A program made the translations under genes and the position numbers. Positions 1 to 6,910 of a stretch of 64,000 nt of DNA are shown here, in pieces. Source of the DNA: Mycobacterium yunnanensis. Its GTDB lineage: Bacteria; Actinomycetota; Actinomycetes; Mycobacteriales; Mycobacteriaceae. Position 1 is the stretch's first letter, and each line of letters opens with the position of its first letter. The notes beneath the pieces were generated by a model, which saw only the letters and a list, made by a program, of their open reading frames with translations, was not told the origin of the DNA and did not search any database. The stretch spans positions 473,151 to 537,150 of the forward strand of contig NZ_JACKVK010000013.1 of assembly GCF_025823185.1 (NCBI RefSeq). Reading direction: 5' to 3'.

Positions 1-140
1 GCGGAGTAGCCGGGCATTTCCAGCACCGGCAGCGTTTCGGCGGATGCGGTCGCTTGCATCGGAGCGGCGACCCCAAGAATGCCCGCAGCAAAGCCGCTGG
101 CAACGAGGGTGGCAAGTCCGATCTTCTTCGTGTTCTTCAT
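1..140 (-). CDS. Secreted protein, N-terminal part only (gene runs off the window start)
   Basis: The ATG at 138-140 on the minus strand follows a purine-rich ribosome site (GAAAGAAGAA). The 46 visible residues form a typical signal peptide: a basic start (MKNTKKIG), a hydrophobic stretch ending around residue 30, and an ATASA-type signal peptidase I site before ETLPVLEMPG. The mature domain lies outside the window, so the family cannot be named. In M. tuberculosis the gene near rsmE on this side differs, so synteny does not help. It is probably exported to the cell wall or the medium. Confidence 0.6.
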   Translation of the reverse strand, partial: MKNTKKIGLATLVASGFAAGILGVAAPMQATASAETLPVLEMPGYS

Positions 141-272
141 TTCTTCTTTCGTGCCCTCTGTGGTGAAGTCGACCGGCGGTGGAGCCATCCGACCGGTCTG
201 CTTGCACGAACGCACTGATCAGACGATTAATTCCGGTAGAGAAGAAACCTGGACGTTTCGCGGCGATGACGA

Positions 273-1022
273 TCACATCAACCAGCGCGACGTCAGGACG
301 CCGAGTGCGCCAAGCGTCACTGCGGCCGCCGATGTGGTCCGCAGCACACTGGGACCGAGCCGCACGGCGGTCGCCCCGGCGTCGGTCAACACACGCAGCT
401 CGTCCTCGCCGATGCCGCCTTCGGGGCCGATCAGCAACATCAGCGAGCGGGCCTCGGCGACGCCGGCTGCCGCCAGCGGGACGGTCGCGGACTCGTGCAG
501 CACCAGCACCGTCGTCCCGTCGACGACCGATCGCACGTGCGCGGCCAGCTCCTTGGTCGACATCAGCGTGGTGACCGGCGGGACGTGCGGTCGGCGGGAC
601 TGCCGGGCGGCTGACCGGGCCACCGCCTGCCAGCGCCGCAGTCCCTTCTCGACCTTGGCCGCTCCGTCCCACCGGGCCACGCAGCGATCCGACTGCCACG
701 CGATGAACGCGTCGGCGCCCGCCTCGGTGGCCAGTTCCACCGCCAACTCCGAGCGGTCCGACTTCGGCAGAGCCTGCACGACCGTGACGTCGGGGGCGGA
801 CGGCGCGACGACGCGCCTGCTCAGCACGCGGGCGGTCAGTGAGCCCTTGGCGACGGCGTCGACGACGACGTGGGCGACCGTGCCCGTCCCGTCGCCGAGG
901 TCGAGTTCCTCACCGACACGGAGGCGGCGCACGGAGGCGGCGTGAAAGCCCTCGTCACCGTCCACGGCGACGAGAGCGCCGACCTCGGGGACCGCGTCGA
1001 CGTAGAACAGTGCGCGACTCAC
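273..1022 (-). CDS. rsmE: RsmE, 16S rRNA (uracil-1498-N3)-methyltransferase
   Basis: A 249-residue SPOUT methyltransferase that would use S-adenosylmethionine to methylate N3 of U1498 in 16S rRNA. The C-terminal knot motifs are clear: LLIGPEGGIGEDE around residues 196-208 and RLGPSVLRTTSAA around 220-232, the family SAM-binding loops. An N-terminal PUA-like region starts MSRALFYVDAVP. The start is a GTG at 1020-1022, 15 bp after the dnaJ2 stop, so it is read with hrcA and dnaJ2. The same order (Rv2372c-Rv2373c-Rv2374c) is known in M. tuberculosis. Length is normal for the family. Confidence 0.93.
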   Translation of the reverse strand: MSRALFYVDAVPEVGALVAVDGDEGFHAASVRRLRVGEELDLGDGTGTVAHVVVDAVAKGSLTARVLSRRVVAPSAPDVTVVQALPKSDRSELAVELATEAGADAFIAWQSDRCVARWDGAAKVEKGLRRWQAVARSAARQSRRPHVPPVTTLMSTKELAAHVRSVVDGTTVLVLHESATVPLAAAGVAEARSLMLLIGPEGGIGEDELRVLTDAGATAVRLGPSVLRTTSAAAVTLGALGVLTSRWLM

Positions 1023-1037
1023 GGCGGCCCGGCCTGG

Positions 1038-2195
1038 CTAGCGGCCGGTGAACGTCTCGCGCAGCCGGCTGAACAAACCTCCGCCGCCGGGTGCGGCCTG
1101 CGTCGACTTGACCTCCGCCACGTCGCGGACGCGGTGCTCCTTGAGCTTGCCCAGAAGCTCGGTGTCCTGGTGATCGAGCCGCGTGGGAACGACGACCTCG
1201 ATGTGGGCGTGCAAATTGCCCCGCACGCCGGACCGCACGTTGGGCATCCCGTGGCCACGCAGGGTCGTGACCGAGCCCGGCTGCGTTCCTGGGGCGACGA
1301 CGATGTCGGTGTCACCGTCGAGGATCGCGTCGACCGAGACCGTGGTGCCCAGCGCCGCGTCCACCATCGGCACGGACACCGTGAAGTGCAGATCGTCGCC
1401 GTCACGAACGAAGACGTCGTGCGGGGTCTCGTGCACCTCGACGTGGAGATCACCCGCGGGGCCGCCGCCGGGGCCGACCTCGCCCTGGGCCGCCAGCCGC
1501 ACCCGCATGCCGTCACCGACGCCGGGCGGGATCTTGACGCTGATGTCGCGGCGCGCGCGCACCCGCCCGTCACCGCCACAACGGTGACACGGGTCCGGGA
1601 TGACCTCGCCGACGCCCGCGCACACCGGGCAGGGGCGCGAGGTCATGACTTGACCGAGCAGGGAACGCTGGACGGACTGCACCTCACCCTGGCCACCGCA
1701 GGTGTCGCAGGTGACGGGCTTGGAGTCGCCGTGGGTGCCCTTGCCCTGGCACAGGTCGCACAGGATCGCGGTGTCCACGGTGACGTGCTTGGTGACGCCC
1801 GTCGCGCACTCGGCCAGATCGAGTCGCATCCGCAGCAGGGAGTCCGCCCCAGGACGCACCCGGCCGACCGGACCGCGACCCCCGCCGCCGCCACCACCGA
1901 AGAACGCCTCGAAGACGTCACCGAGGCCACCGAAGTTGGCCCCGCCGAAGCCGTTTCCGAATCCACCCGCCCCGGCGCTCTCCATCGGGTCCCCGCCGAG
2001 GTCGACGATGCGCCGCTTCTCCGGGTCGCTCAGCACCTCGTAGGCGACGCCGATCTCGCGGAACTGCTCCTGTGCCGACGCGTCGGGGTTGACGTCGGGA
2101 TGCAGCTCGCGCGCCAACTTGCGATAGGCGCGCTTGATCTCCGAGTCGCTCGCGCCCTTGCTCACTCCAAGCAGGCCGTAATAATCGCGTGCCAC
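1038..2195 (-). CDS. dnaJ2: DnaJ2, Hsp40 co-chaperone
   Basis: A 385-residue type I J-protein that stimulates the DnaK ATPase and holds unfolded clients. Visible domains in order are the J domain (residues 1-70, HPD motif in RELHPDVNPD), a Gly/Phe-rich linker ending in a run of glycines around residues 95-105, four CxxCxGxG zinc-finger repeats (CDLCQGKG, CDTCGGQG, CPVCAGVG, CHRCGGDG) around 145-215, and C-terminal substrate-binding domains. The GTG start is 51 bp after the hrcA stop. It is the second J-protein type of mycobacteria, linked to hrcA rather than dnaK. Confidence 0.95.
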   Translation of the reverse strand: MARDYYGLLGVSKGASDSEIKRAYRKLARELHPDVNPDASAQEQFREIGVAYEVLSDPEKRRIVDLGGDPMESAGAGGFGNGFGGANFGGLGDVFEAFFGGGGGGGRGPVGRVRPGADSLLRMRLDLAECATGVTKHVTVDTAILCDLCQGKGTHGDSKPVTCDTCGGQGEVQSVQRSLLGQVMTSRPCPVCAGVGEVIPDPCHRCGGDGRVRARRDISVKIPPGVGDGMRVRLAAQGEVGPGGGPAGDLHVEVHETPHDVFVRDGDDLHFTVSVPMVDAALGTTVSVDAILDGDTDIVVAPGTQPGSVTTLRGHGMPNVRSGVRGNLHAHIEVVVPTRLDHQDTELLGKLKEHRVRDVAEVKSTQAAPGGGGLFSRLRETFTGR

Positions 2196-2246
2196 GCCAA
2201 ACCCTTCTTAGCTTCGTGAATCCGCAGTCGCCGTCGTTCCCGGGGC

Positions 2247-3278
2247 CTAGCGGGCGCCCAGGACTTCACCTATGTACAGAGCAACCGCGGCGACGTTGGA
2301 GATGGTTCCCGGATAGTCCATCCGAGTGGGACCCACCACACCCATTCCGCCGAACACCTTGCCCGAGCTGCCGTAGGTGGTGCTCACGACGGACGTCCCC
2401 GCCATCTGCTCGGCCGCGGTCTCGTGTCCGATGCGCACCGTCACCTTACCGGCCTCCTCCTGAGCGGCCAGCAAGCGCAGCACCACGACCTGCTCCTCCA
2501 GTGCCTCCAGCACCGAACGCAGGGATCCACCGAAGTCGGCGGTGTTTCGCGTCAGATTGGCGGTGCCGCCGAGCAGCAAACGCTCCTCGGAGTGCTCCAC
2601 CAGGGTTTCGACGAGCACTGTGGCCGCCCGCCCCACCGCGTCGCCGAGAACGCCGTGACCGACGAGCTGTGAGGCCAGGTCCGAGACCGCGACCGACGCG
2701 GCGGTGATCGGCTTGCCCTCCAGCGCCTGCCCGAGCCGTTCGCGCAGCGTCGAGAGTTGTCCGTCGTCGATGGCGTCGCCGAGTTCGACGATCCGCTGGT
2801 CGACGCGGCCGGAGTCGGTGATCACGACCAAGAGCAGGCGCGCCGGCGTGAGGGCGACGACCTCGAGGTGACGCACCGAGGACGTGGACAGGGTCGGGTA
2901 CTGCACGATCGCGACCTGGCGGGTCAGCTGAGCGAGCAGCCTGACCGCCCGACGCAGGACGTCGTCGAGGTCGACGCCCGATTCCAGGAACGTGAGGATC
3001 GCGCGGCGCTCGGCCGACGACATCGGCTTGACGTCGTCGAGGCGGTCGACGAATTCGCGGTAGCCCTTCTCGGTGGGCACCCGACCCGAGCTGGTGTGCG
3101 GCTGGGTGATGTACCCCTCGGCCTCCAGAACGGCCATGTCGTTGCGCACGGTGGCACTGGACACGCCGAGGTTGTGGCGTTCGACGAGGCTCTTCGAACC
3201 GATCGGCTCCTTCGTGGAGACGAAGTCGGCGACGATGGCGCGCAGCACCTCGAAACGACGATCATCTGCAGTACCCAT
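2247..3278 (-). CDS. hrcA: HrcA, heat-shock transcriptional repressor
   Basis: A 343-residue repressor of class I heat-shock genes that binds CIRCE operators and is thought to be kept active by GroEL. An N-terminal winged helix (residues about 8-75) includes LGVSSATVRNDMAVLEAEGYI and the wing HTSSGRVPTEKGYREFVD, followed by a GAF-like domain. The ATG at 3276-3278 has a strong ribosome site (GGGAGGTGA). It is the first gene of hrcA-dnaJ2-rsmE. I found no CIRCE repeat (TTAGCACTC-N9-GAGTGCTAA) just upstream, so self-repression through a local CIRCE is not supported here. Confidence 0.95.
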   Translation of the reverse strand: MGTADDRRFEVLRAIVADFVSTKEPIGSKSLVERHNLGVSSATVRNDMAVLEAEGYITQPHTSSGRVPTEKGYREFVDRLDDVKPMSSAERRAILTFLESGVDLDDVLRRAVRLLAQLTRQVAIVQYPTLSTSSVRHLEVVALTPARLLLVVITDSGRVDQRIVELGDAIDDGQLSTLRERLGQALEGKPITAASVAVSDLASQLVGHGVLGDAVGRAATVLVETLVEHSEERLLLGGTANLTRNTADFGGSLRSVLEALEEQVVVLRLLAAQEEAGKVTVRIGHETAAEQMAGTSVVSTTYGSSGKVFGGMGVVGPTRMDYPGTISNVAAVALYIGEVLGAR

Positions 3279-3300
3279 GGTTCACCTCCCAGTCGTCGTC

Positions 3301-3306
3301 ATTTTA
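3301..3306 (-). promoter_or_regulatory. Candidate -10 box of the hrcA-dnaJ2-rsmE operon
   Basis: TAAAAT read on the minus strand, 22 nt before the hrcA ATG. It fits TANNNT and leaves room for a short leader carrying the GGGAGGTGA ribosome site. No convincing -35 box was seen. Confidence 0.45.
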
Positions 3307-3367
3307 CGTCGCCCAGCAGCGCCGACGCGCCGCACCGCCGCGCGGTGCCAACCGGTCGGTCAACAGA

Positions 3368-3373
3368 TAGCCT
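3368..3373 (+). promoter_or_regulatory. Candidate -10 box giving a leaderless transcript toward the Rv2375-like gene
   Basis: TAGCCT followed by six bases (GACGAC) and GTG at 3380. This is the spacing seen at leaderless mycobacterial starts, where transcription begins at the start codon itself. Confidence 0.4.
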
Positions 3374-3379
3374 GACGAC

Positions 3380-3403
3380 GTGCTCACCGGGACGCGACGA
3401 TGA
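3380..3403 (+). CDS. Possible 7-codon leaderless leader ORF upstream of the Rv2375-like gene
   Basis: The GTG at 3380 sits 6 nt after a TAGCCT -10 box and opens a reading frame MLTGTRR. Its TGA (3401-3403) overlaps the ATG of the next gene (3400-3402) as ATGA. The arrangement allows a leaderless ribosome to hand over to a gene with no obvious Shine-Dalgarno. The peptide itself probably has no function. This is inferred only from spacing and overlap. Confidence 0.3.
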   Translation: MLTGTRR

Positions 3404-3714
3404 TCTTCAAGGGCGTCCGCGACGGCAAGCCGTATCCCGAGCACAACCTGTCCTACCGGCAATGGGCGCAGATCCCTCCCCGGCAGATCCGGCTCGACGA
3501 GTTGGTCACCACCACCACCGTGCTGGAGTTGGACCGTCTGCTCTCCGAGGATTCGACGTTCTACGGCGACCTCTTCCCCCACGCCGTCCGGTGGGAGGGC
3601 AACGTGTACCTCGAAGACGGTGTGCATCAAGCGGTCCGGGCCGCGCTGCGCAACCGGGCCGTCCTGCACGCACGGGTCTACGACATGGACTTCCCGCTCG
3701 ATCAGCAGCCCTAG
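3400..3714 (+). CDS. Conserved mycobacterial protein (Rv2375-like), function unknown
   Basis: A 104-residue soluble protein, divergent from hrcA, matching the position and size of Rv2375 next to hrcA in M. tuberculosis. It has no signal peptide or membrane segment. It contains IRLDELVTTTTVLELDRLLSED and the acidic/aromatic stretch STFYGDLFPHAVRW, then an Arg-rich end RAALRNRAVLHARVYDMDF. No Shine-Dalgarno precedes the ATG. A seven-codon leaderless ORF ends on the start codon. It stops 4 bp before the convergent hemW gene. No function can be assigned from the sequence. Confidence 0.75.
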   Translation: MIFKGVRDGKPYPEHNLSYRQWAQIPPRQIRLDELVTTTTVLELDRLLSEDSTFYGDLFPHAVRWEGNVYLEDGVHQAVRAALRNRAVLHARVYDMDFPLDQQP

Positions 3715-3718
3715 CGGC

Positions 3719-4873
3719 TCAGGCCAGTAGTTCGCGCACGACGGCGTCGGCCAACAGCCTGCCGCGGTCGGTCAACACCATCGCCTCGCCCCGGTCCACT
3801 AGCAGGCCGCTGCGGCACAGCTCCTCGGCCCGCGACCGTTCCTCGGCGTCGAGCAGGCTGACCGGCAAGCCGCCGCGCAACCGCACCGTCAGCATGACGT
3901 CCTCGGTGTGCCGTTCGGGCGCGCTGAGCTCCTCGCGACCGCCGACGGGCAATTCGCCACGGGCCAGCATACCGGCATAGGCGTTGGGATGCTTGACGTT
4001 CCACCATCGCGCGTCGTCGGTGTAGCCGTGCGCCCCCGGGCCGGCCCCCCACCATTCGCCACCGTCCCAGTAGCCGAGGTTGTGCCGGCACTCCCCACCC
4101 GGAAGGCTCCAGTTGGACACCTCGTACCAGTCGAAGCCCGCCGCGGAGAGGCGGGCGTCGAGCAGTTCGTAGCGGGCGGCGAGCACGTCGTCGTCGGGTG
4201 CGGGCAGTTCGCCGCGGCGCACCCGTCTCGCCAACGCGGTGCCCTCCTCGACCACCAGGGCATACGCCGAGACGTGGTCGACGCCGGCTCCAATCGCCGC
4301 GTCCACCGAACGGGCCAGGTCGTCGTCGCTCTCCCCCGGCGTGCCGTAGATGAGGTCGAGGTTGACGTGCTCGAAGCCCGCGGCCCGGGCGTCGGCGGCA
4401 GCGGCCAGCGCCCGACCCGGCGAATGCACCCGGTCCAGCGCGGCCAGCACGTGCGGCGCCACCGACTGCATGCCCAGCGAGATCCTGGTGAAGCCGGCCG
4501 TGCGCAGGCGGTCGAGCAGTTCCGGGGTGGTCGACTCCGGGTTGGCCTCGGTGGTGACCTCCGCGTCGACGGCCAACGAGAAGTTGGCCTGCACCGCGTC
4601 CAACACCGCGGCCAGCCGCTCCCCGCCGAGCATCGTCGGGGTGCCGCCGCCGACGAACACCGTGGCCACCTCGGGCACCGAGCCGCGGGCCGACAGCTGG
4701 CGGGCCGCCAATTCGAGCTCGAGCTTCATCGCCTCGAGCCAGCCGTCGGGATTCGCACCACCCAGTTCGGCCGGGGTGTAGGTGTTGAAGTCGCAGTACC
4801 CGCAGCGGGTCGCGCAGAACGGGACGTGGACGTACACCCCGAATGGGCGCGCCGCAGAACGTCCGGTGAGCAT
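3719..4873 (-). CDS. hemW: HemW-like radical SAM protein (heme chaperone; often annotated HemN)
   Basis: A 384-residue radical SAM protein. The cluster motif FCATRCGYC (Cx3Cx2C) lies near residues 18-26, with FVGGGTPTML for the SAM-binding glycines and ISLGMQSV downstream. It has the short Cx3Cx2C form and lacks the extended N-terminus of true coproporphyrinogen dehydrogenase HemN, which points to HemW, a heme-binding chaperone. The start ATG at 4871-4873 gives MLTGRSAARPFGVYVHVPFC, matching the mycobacterial family; longer frames upstream have no support. In M. tuberculosis the mbt cluster lies on its downstream side; here Rv2375-like ends 4 bp away. Confidence 0.9.
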   Translation of the reverse strand: MLTGRSAARPFGVYVHVPFCATRCGYCDFNTYTPAELGGANPDGWLEAMKLELELAARQLSARGSVPEVATVFVGGGTPTMLGGERLAAVLDAVQANFSLAVDAEVTTEANPESTTPELLDRLRTAGFTRISLGMQSVAPHVLAALDRVHSPGRALAAAADARAAGFEHVNLDLIYGTPGESDDDLARSVDAAIGAGVDHVSAYALVVEEGTALARRVRRGELPAPDDDVLAARYELLDARLSAAGFDWYEVSNWSLPGGECRHNLGYWDGGEWWGAGPGAHGYTDDARWWNVKHPNAYAGMLARGELPVGGREELSAPERHTEDVMLTVRLRGGLPVSLLDAEERSRAEELCRSGLLVDRGEAMVLTDRGRLLADAVVRELLA

Positions 4874-4953
4874 CGGTCCAGTCTTCCAGAGCCGAATTAT
4901 GCTCGTGGTGAGCGCAAGACTTGGCCGGTTGGGGTCCATGGCGGGCTTCATGG

Positions 4954-4959
4954 CAGAAT
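4954..4959 (+). promoter_or_regulatory. -10 box for the nirA leader transcript
   Basis: CAGAAT ends 7 nt before the GTG at 4967. This is the right distance for a leaderless mRNA that starts at the leader ORF GTG. It is a weaker match to TANNNT than the box upstream of subI. Confidence 0.45.
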
Positions 4960-4966
4960 GGCGAGC

Positions 4967-5059
4967 GTGACTGCCGCCCGGACTTCCACCCGCGTTTCGC
5001 TGGTGTCCCGTCGGCACGTCGACTTCAAGCGCGTATGCACCTGTTGTTGTCTGCCTTGA
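4967..5059 (+). CDS. Cys-rich leaderless leader peptide of the nirA-cysH-sirB operon
   Basis: A 30-codon ORF starting with GTG (MTAARTSTRVSL...) and ending KRVCTCCCLP. Four of its last seven codons are Cys (TGC, then TGT TGT TGT). A -10 box 7 nt upstream predicts a leaderless transcript. It ends 113 bp before nirA. Leaderless polycysteine leader ORFs that tune sulfur-assimilation genes to cysteine supply have been described in mycobacteria, and this one has the expected architecture and place. A hairpin covering the nirA Shine-Dalgarno lies downstream (5148-5166). The peptide probably acts in cis through ribosome pausing rather than as a protein. Confidence 0.75.
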   Translation: MTAARTSTRVSLVSRRHVDFKRVCTCCCLP

Positions 5060-5147
5060 CGCCGTAGACCTGTCCACCTGTAATTCAGCTGGCCGCCGGA
5101 TCTGCGCCGCCGGACAGCCACCGGTGACGACGCGCGATTCCTACGCT

Positions 5148-5166
5148 GGCTCCCTCGAGAGGGGCC
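5148..5166 (+). promoter_or_regulatory. Hairpin masking the nirA ribosome binding site
   Basis: GGCTCCCT, loop CGAG, AGGGGCC, with one bulged base in the left arm. The right arm contains most of the Shine-Dalgarno AGAGGGG (5158-5164), 8 nt before the nirA ATG. Closing this stem would block nirA translation, which fits control by the Cys-codon leader upstream. Pairing was judged by eye, without an energy calculation. Confidence 0.5.
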
Positions 5167-5172
5167 ATCCGC

Positions 5173-6846
5173 ATGACCCAAGCCGACGCCAAGCCCGTAA
5201 AGCGACCCAAGGGCGAAGGCCAGTGGGCGCTCGGATACCGCGAGCCGCTCAACGCCAACGAGCAGGCGAAGAAGGACGACAACCCGCTCAACGTTCGCGG
5301 GCGCATCGAGAACATCTACGCCAAGGGCGGCTTCGAGAGCATCGACAAGGGCGACCTGCGCGGACGTTTCCGCTGGTGGGGCCTCTACACGCAGCGCAAG
5401 CCCGGCTACGACGGCACCTGGACCGGTGACGACAACACCGACATGCTCGAAGACGAGTTCTTCATGCTGCGGGTGCGCTCCGACGGCGGTGCGCTGACCG
5501 CGGCGGCGCTGCGCGCCCTCGGCGGCATCTCCACGGAGTTCGCCCGCGACACCGCCGACATCTCCGACCGGCAGAACGTGCAGTTCCACTGGATCCGGGT
5601 CGAGGACATGCCGGAGATCTGGCGGCGCCTCGACGAGGTCGGCCTGCAGACCACCGAGGCCTGCGGCGACTGCCCCCGCGTCGTGCTCGGCTCGCCGCTG
5701 GCCGGCGAATCGCTCGACGAGGTCATCGACGGATCCCCCGCCATCGACGAGATCACCAAGCGCTACATCGGCAAGCCCGAGTACTCCAACCTCCCGCGCA
5801 AGTTCAAGACCGCGATCTCGGGCCTGCAGGACGTGGTGCACGAGATCAACGACGTCGCGTTCATCGGCGTCGAGCACCCCGAGCACGGTCCCGGTTTCGA
5901 CCTGTGGGTCGGCGGTGGCCTGTCGACCAACCCGATGCTGGGCCAACGCGTCGGCGCGTGGGTGCCGCTCGACGAGGTGCCCGACGTGTGGGAGGGCGTG
6001 GTCAGCGTGTTCCGCGACTACGGCTACCGCCGCCTGCGCGCCAAGGCTCGGCTGAAGTTCCTCATCAAGGACTGGGGCATCCCCAAGTTCCGCGAGGTCT
6101 TGGAGACCGAGTACCTCAAGCGTCCGCTGTTGGACGGACCCGCGCCGACGCCGGTGCCGCGGCCCATCGACCACGTCGGCGTACAACGCCTCAAGAACGG
6201 CCTCAACGCCGTCGGCGTCGCCCCGATCGCAGGCCGCGTCTCGGGCGCGATCCTGACCAAGGTCGCCGACCTCGCCGAGGCCGCCGGCTCGGACCGGATC
6301 CGGTTCACGCCGTACCAGAAGCTCGTCATCCTCGACGTGCCCGACGATCAGCTCGACACCTTGCGCGACGGGCTGGACGCGCTGGGGTTGCCGTCCAAGC
6401 CGTCGCATTGGCGGCGAAACCTGATGGCCTGCACGGGAATCGAGTTCTGCAAGCTGTCGTTCGCCGAGACGCGGAGCCGCTCGCAGCTGCTGGCCCCGGA
6501 GCTCGAGACGCGTCTGGAGGACCTCAACGCTCAACTCGACGTCCCCGTGACGATCAACATCAACGGCTGCCCGAACTCGTGCGCCCGCATCCAGATTGCC
6601 GACATCGGGTTCAAGGGCCAGATGGTCGACGACGGAAACGGTCCCGAAGAGGGCTTCCAGGTGCACCTGGGCGGCAGCCTGGGCCTGGACAGCGCGTTCG
6701 GCCGAAAGCTGCGTCAACACAAGGTGACCAGCACCGAGCTCGGTGACTACATCGAGCGGGTGGTCCGCAATTTCGTGAAACAAAGGGAGGACGGCGAGCG
6801 TTTTGCAACGTGGGCCGTTCGGGCCGATGAAGCTGATCTTCGATGA
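5173..6846 (+). CDS. nirA: Ferredoxin-dependent sulfite reductase (NirA/SirA)
   Basis: A 557-residue siroheme/[4Fe-4S] enzyme reducing sulfite to sulfide with six electrons from ferredoxin; historically called NirA, it is the sulfite reductase of mycobacteria. The cluster/siroheme cysteines are C420 and C426 (ACTGIEFCKLSF) and C466 and C470 (NGCPNSCARIQ). Also visible are GRFRWWGLYTQR and TEACGDCPRVVLGSPLAGE, matching the M. tuberculosis enzyme, in which a Tyr and a Cys near the active site are covalently linked. The length equals the family norm. It is the first gene of the operon with cysH and sirB. The start ATG is chosen by the SD AGAGGGG. Confidence 0.95.
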   Translation: MTQADAKPVKRPKGEGQWALGYREPLNANEQAKKDDNPLNVRGRIENIYAKGGFESIDKGDLRGRFRWWGLYTQRKPGYDGTWTGDDNTDMLEDEFFMLRVRSDGGALTAAALRALGGISTEFARDTADISDRQNVQFHWIRVEDMPEIWRRLDEVGLQTTEACGDCPRVVLGSPLAGESLDEVIDGSPAIDEITKRYIGKPEYSNLPRKFKTAISGLQDVVHEINDVAFIGVEHPEHGPGFDLWVGGGLSTNPMLGQRVGAWVPLDEVPDVWEGVVSVFRDYGYRRLRAKARLKFLIKDWGIPKFREVLETEYLKRPLLDGPAPTPVPRPIDHVGVQRLKNGLNAVGVAPIAGRVSGAILTKVADLAEAAGSDRIRFTPYQKLVILDVPDDQLDTLRDGLDALGLPSKPSHWRRNLMACTGIEFCKLSFAETRSRSQLLAPELETRLEDLNAQLDVPVTININGCPNSCARIQIADIGFKGQMVDDGNGPEEGFQVHLGGSLGLDSAFGRKLRQHKVTSTELGDYIERVVRNFVKQREDGERFATWAVRADEADLR

Positions 6847-6892
6847 GCGCTCGCGCGAAGAGTGTGAAGTCGATGAGCCGCTTGCGCGAAGA
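6841..6892 (+). repeat. Imperfect direct repeat at the nirA-cysH junction
   Basis: Two near-identical units, CGATGAGCGCTCGCGCGAAG at 6841-6860 and CGATGAGCCGCTTGCGCGAA at 6871-6890, 30 bp apart (start to start). The first contains the nirA stop codon. The arrangement recalls mycobacterial interspersed units that bridge genes of an operon. Confidence 0.6.
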
Positions 6893-6908
6893 CAGAGGAC
6901 AGAGGTAG
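6843..6908 (+). CDS. 21-residue repeat-encoded ORF bridging nirA and cysH
   Basis: An ATG at 6843-6845 overlaps the nirA TGA (ATGA). The frame runs through both repeat units, encoding MSARAKSVKS and then MSRLREDRGQR, and stops with TAG at 6906-6908, two bases before the cysH ATG. The product is very basic and probably not important in itself. The likely effect is to carry ribosomes from nirA to cysH. M. tuberculosis MIRU elements are known to overlap stop and start codons inside operons in the same way. Expression is not proven. Confidence 0.4.
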   Translation: MSARAKSVKSMSRLREDRGQR

Positions 6909-6910
6909 CG

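Noticed and set aside
870..2219. A 449-codon plus-strand frame across rsmE and dnaJ2
   Set aside because: It is antisense to two clear genes and consists of low-complexity Asp/Arg/His-rich sequence without a domain.
3279..3399. CIRCE operator upstream of hrcA
   Set aside because: The TTAGCACTC/GAGTGCTAA halves are not present; only a TAAAAT -10 box was found.
5060..5147. Direct repeat CCGCCGGA in the nirA leader as a binding site
   Set aside because: The repeat (CCGCCGGA twice, 14 bp apart) is short and GC-rich, so chance is likely; only the Shine-Dalgarno hairpin was retained.
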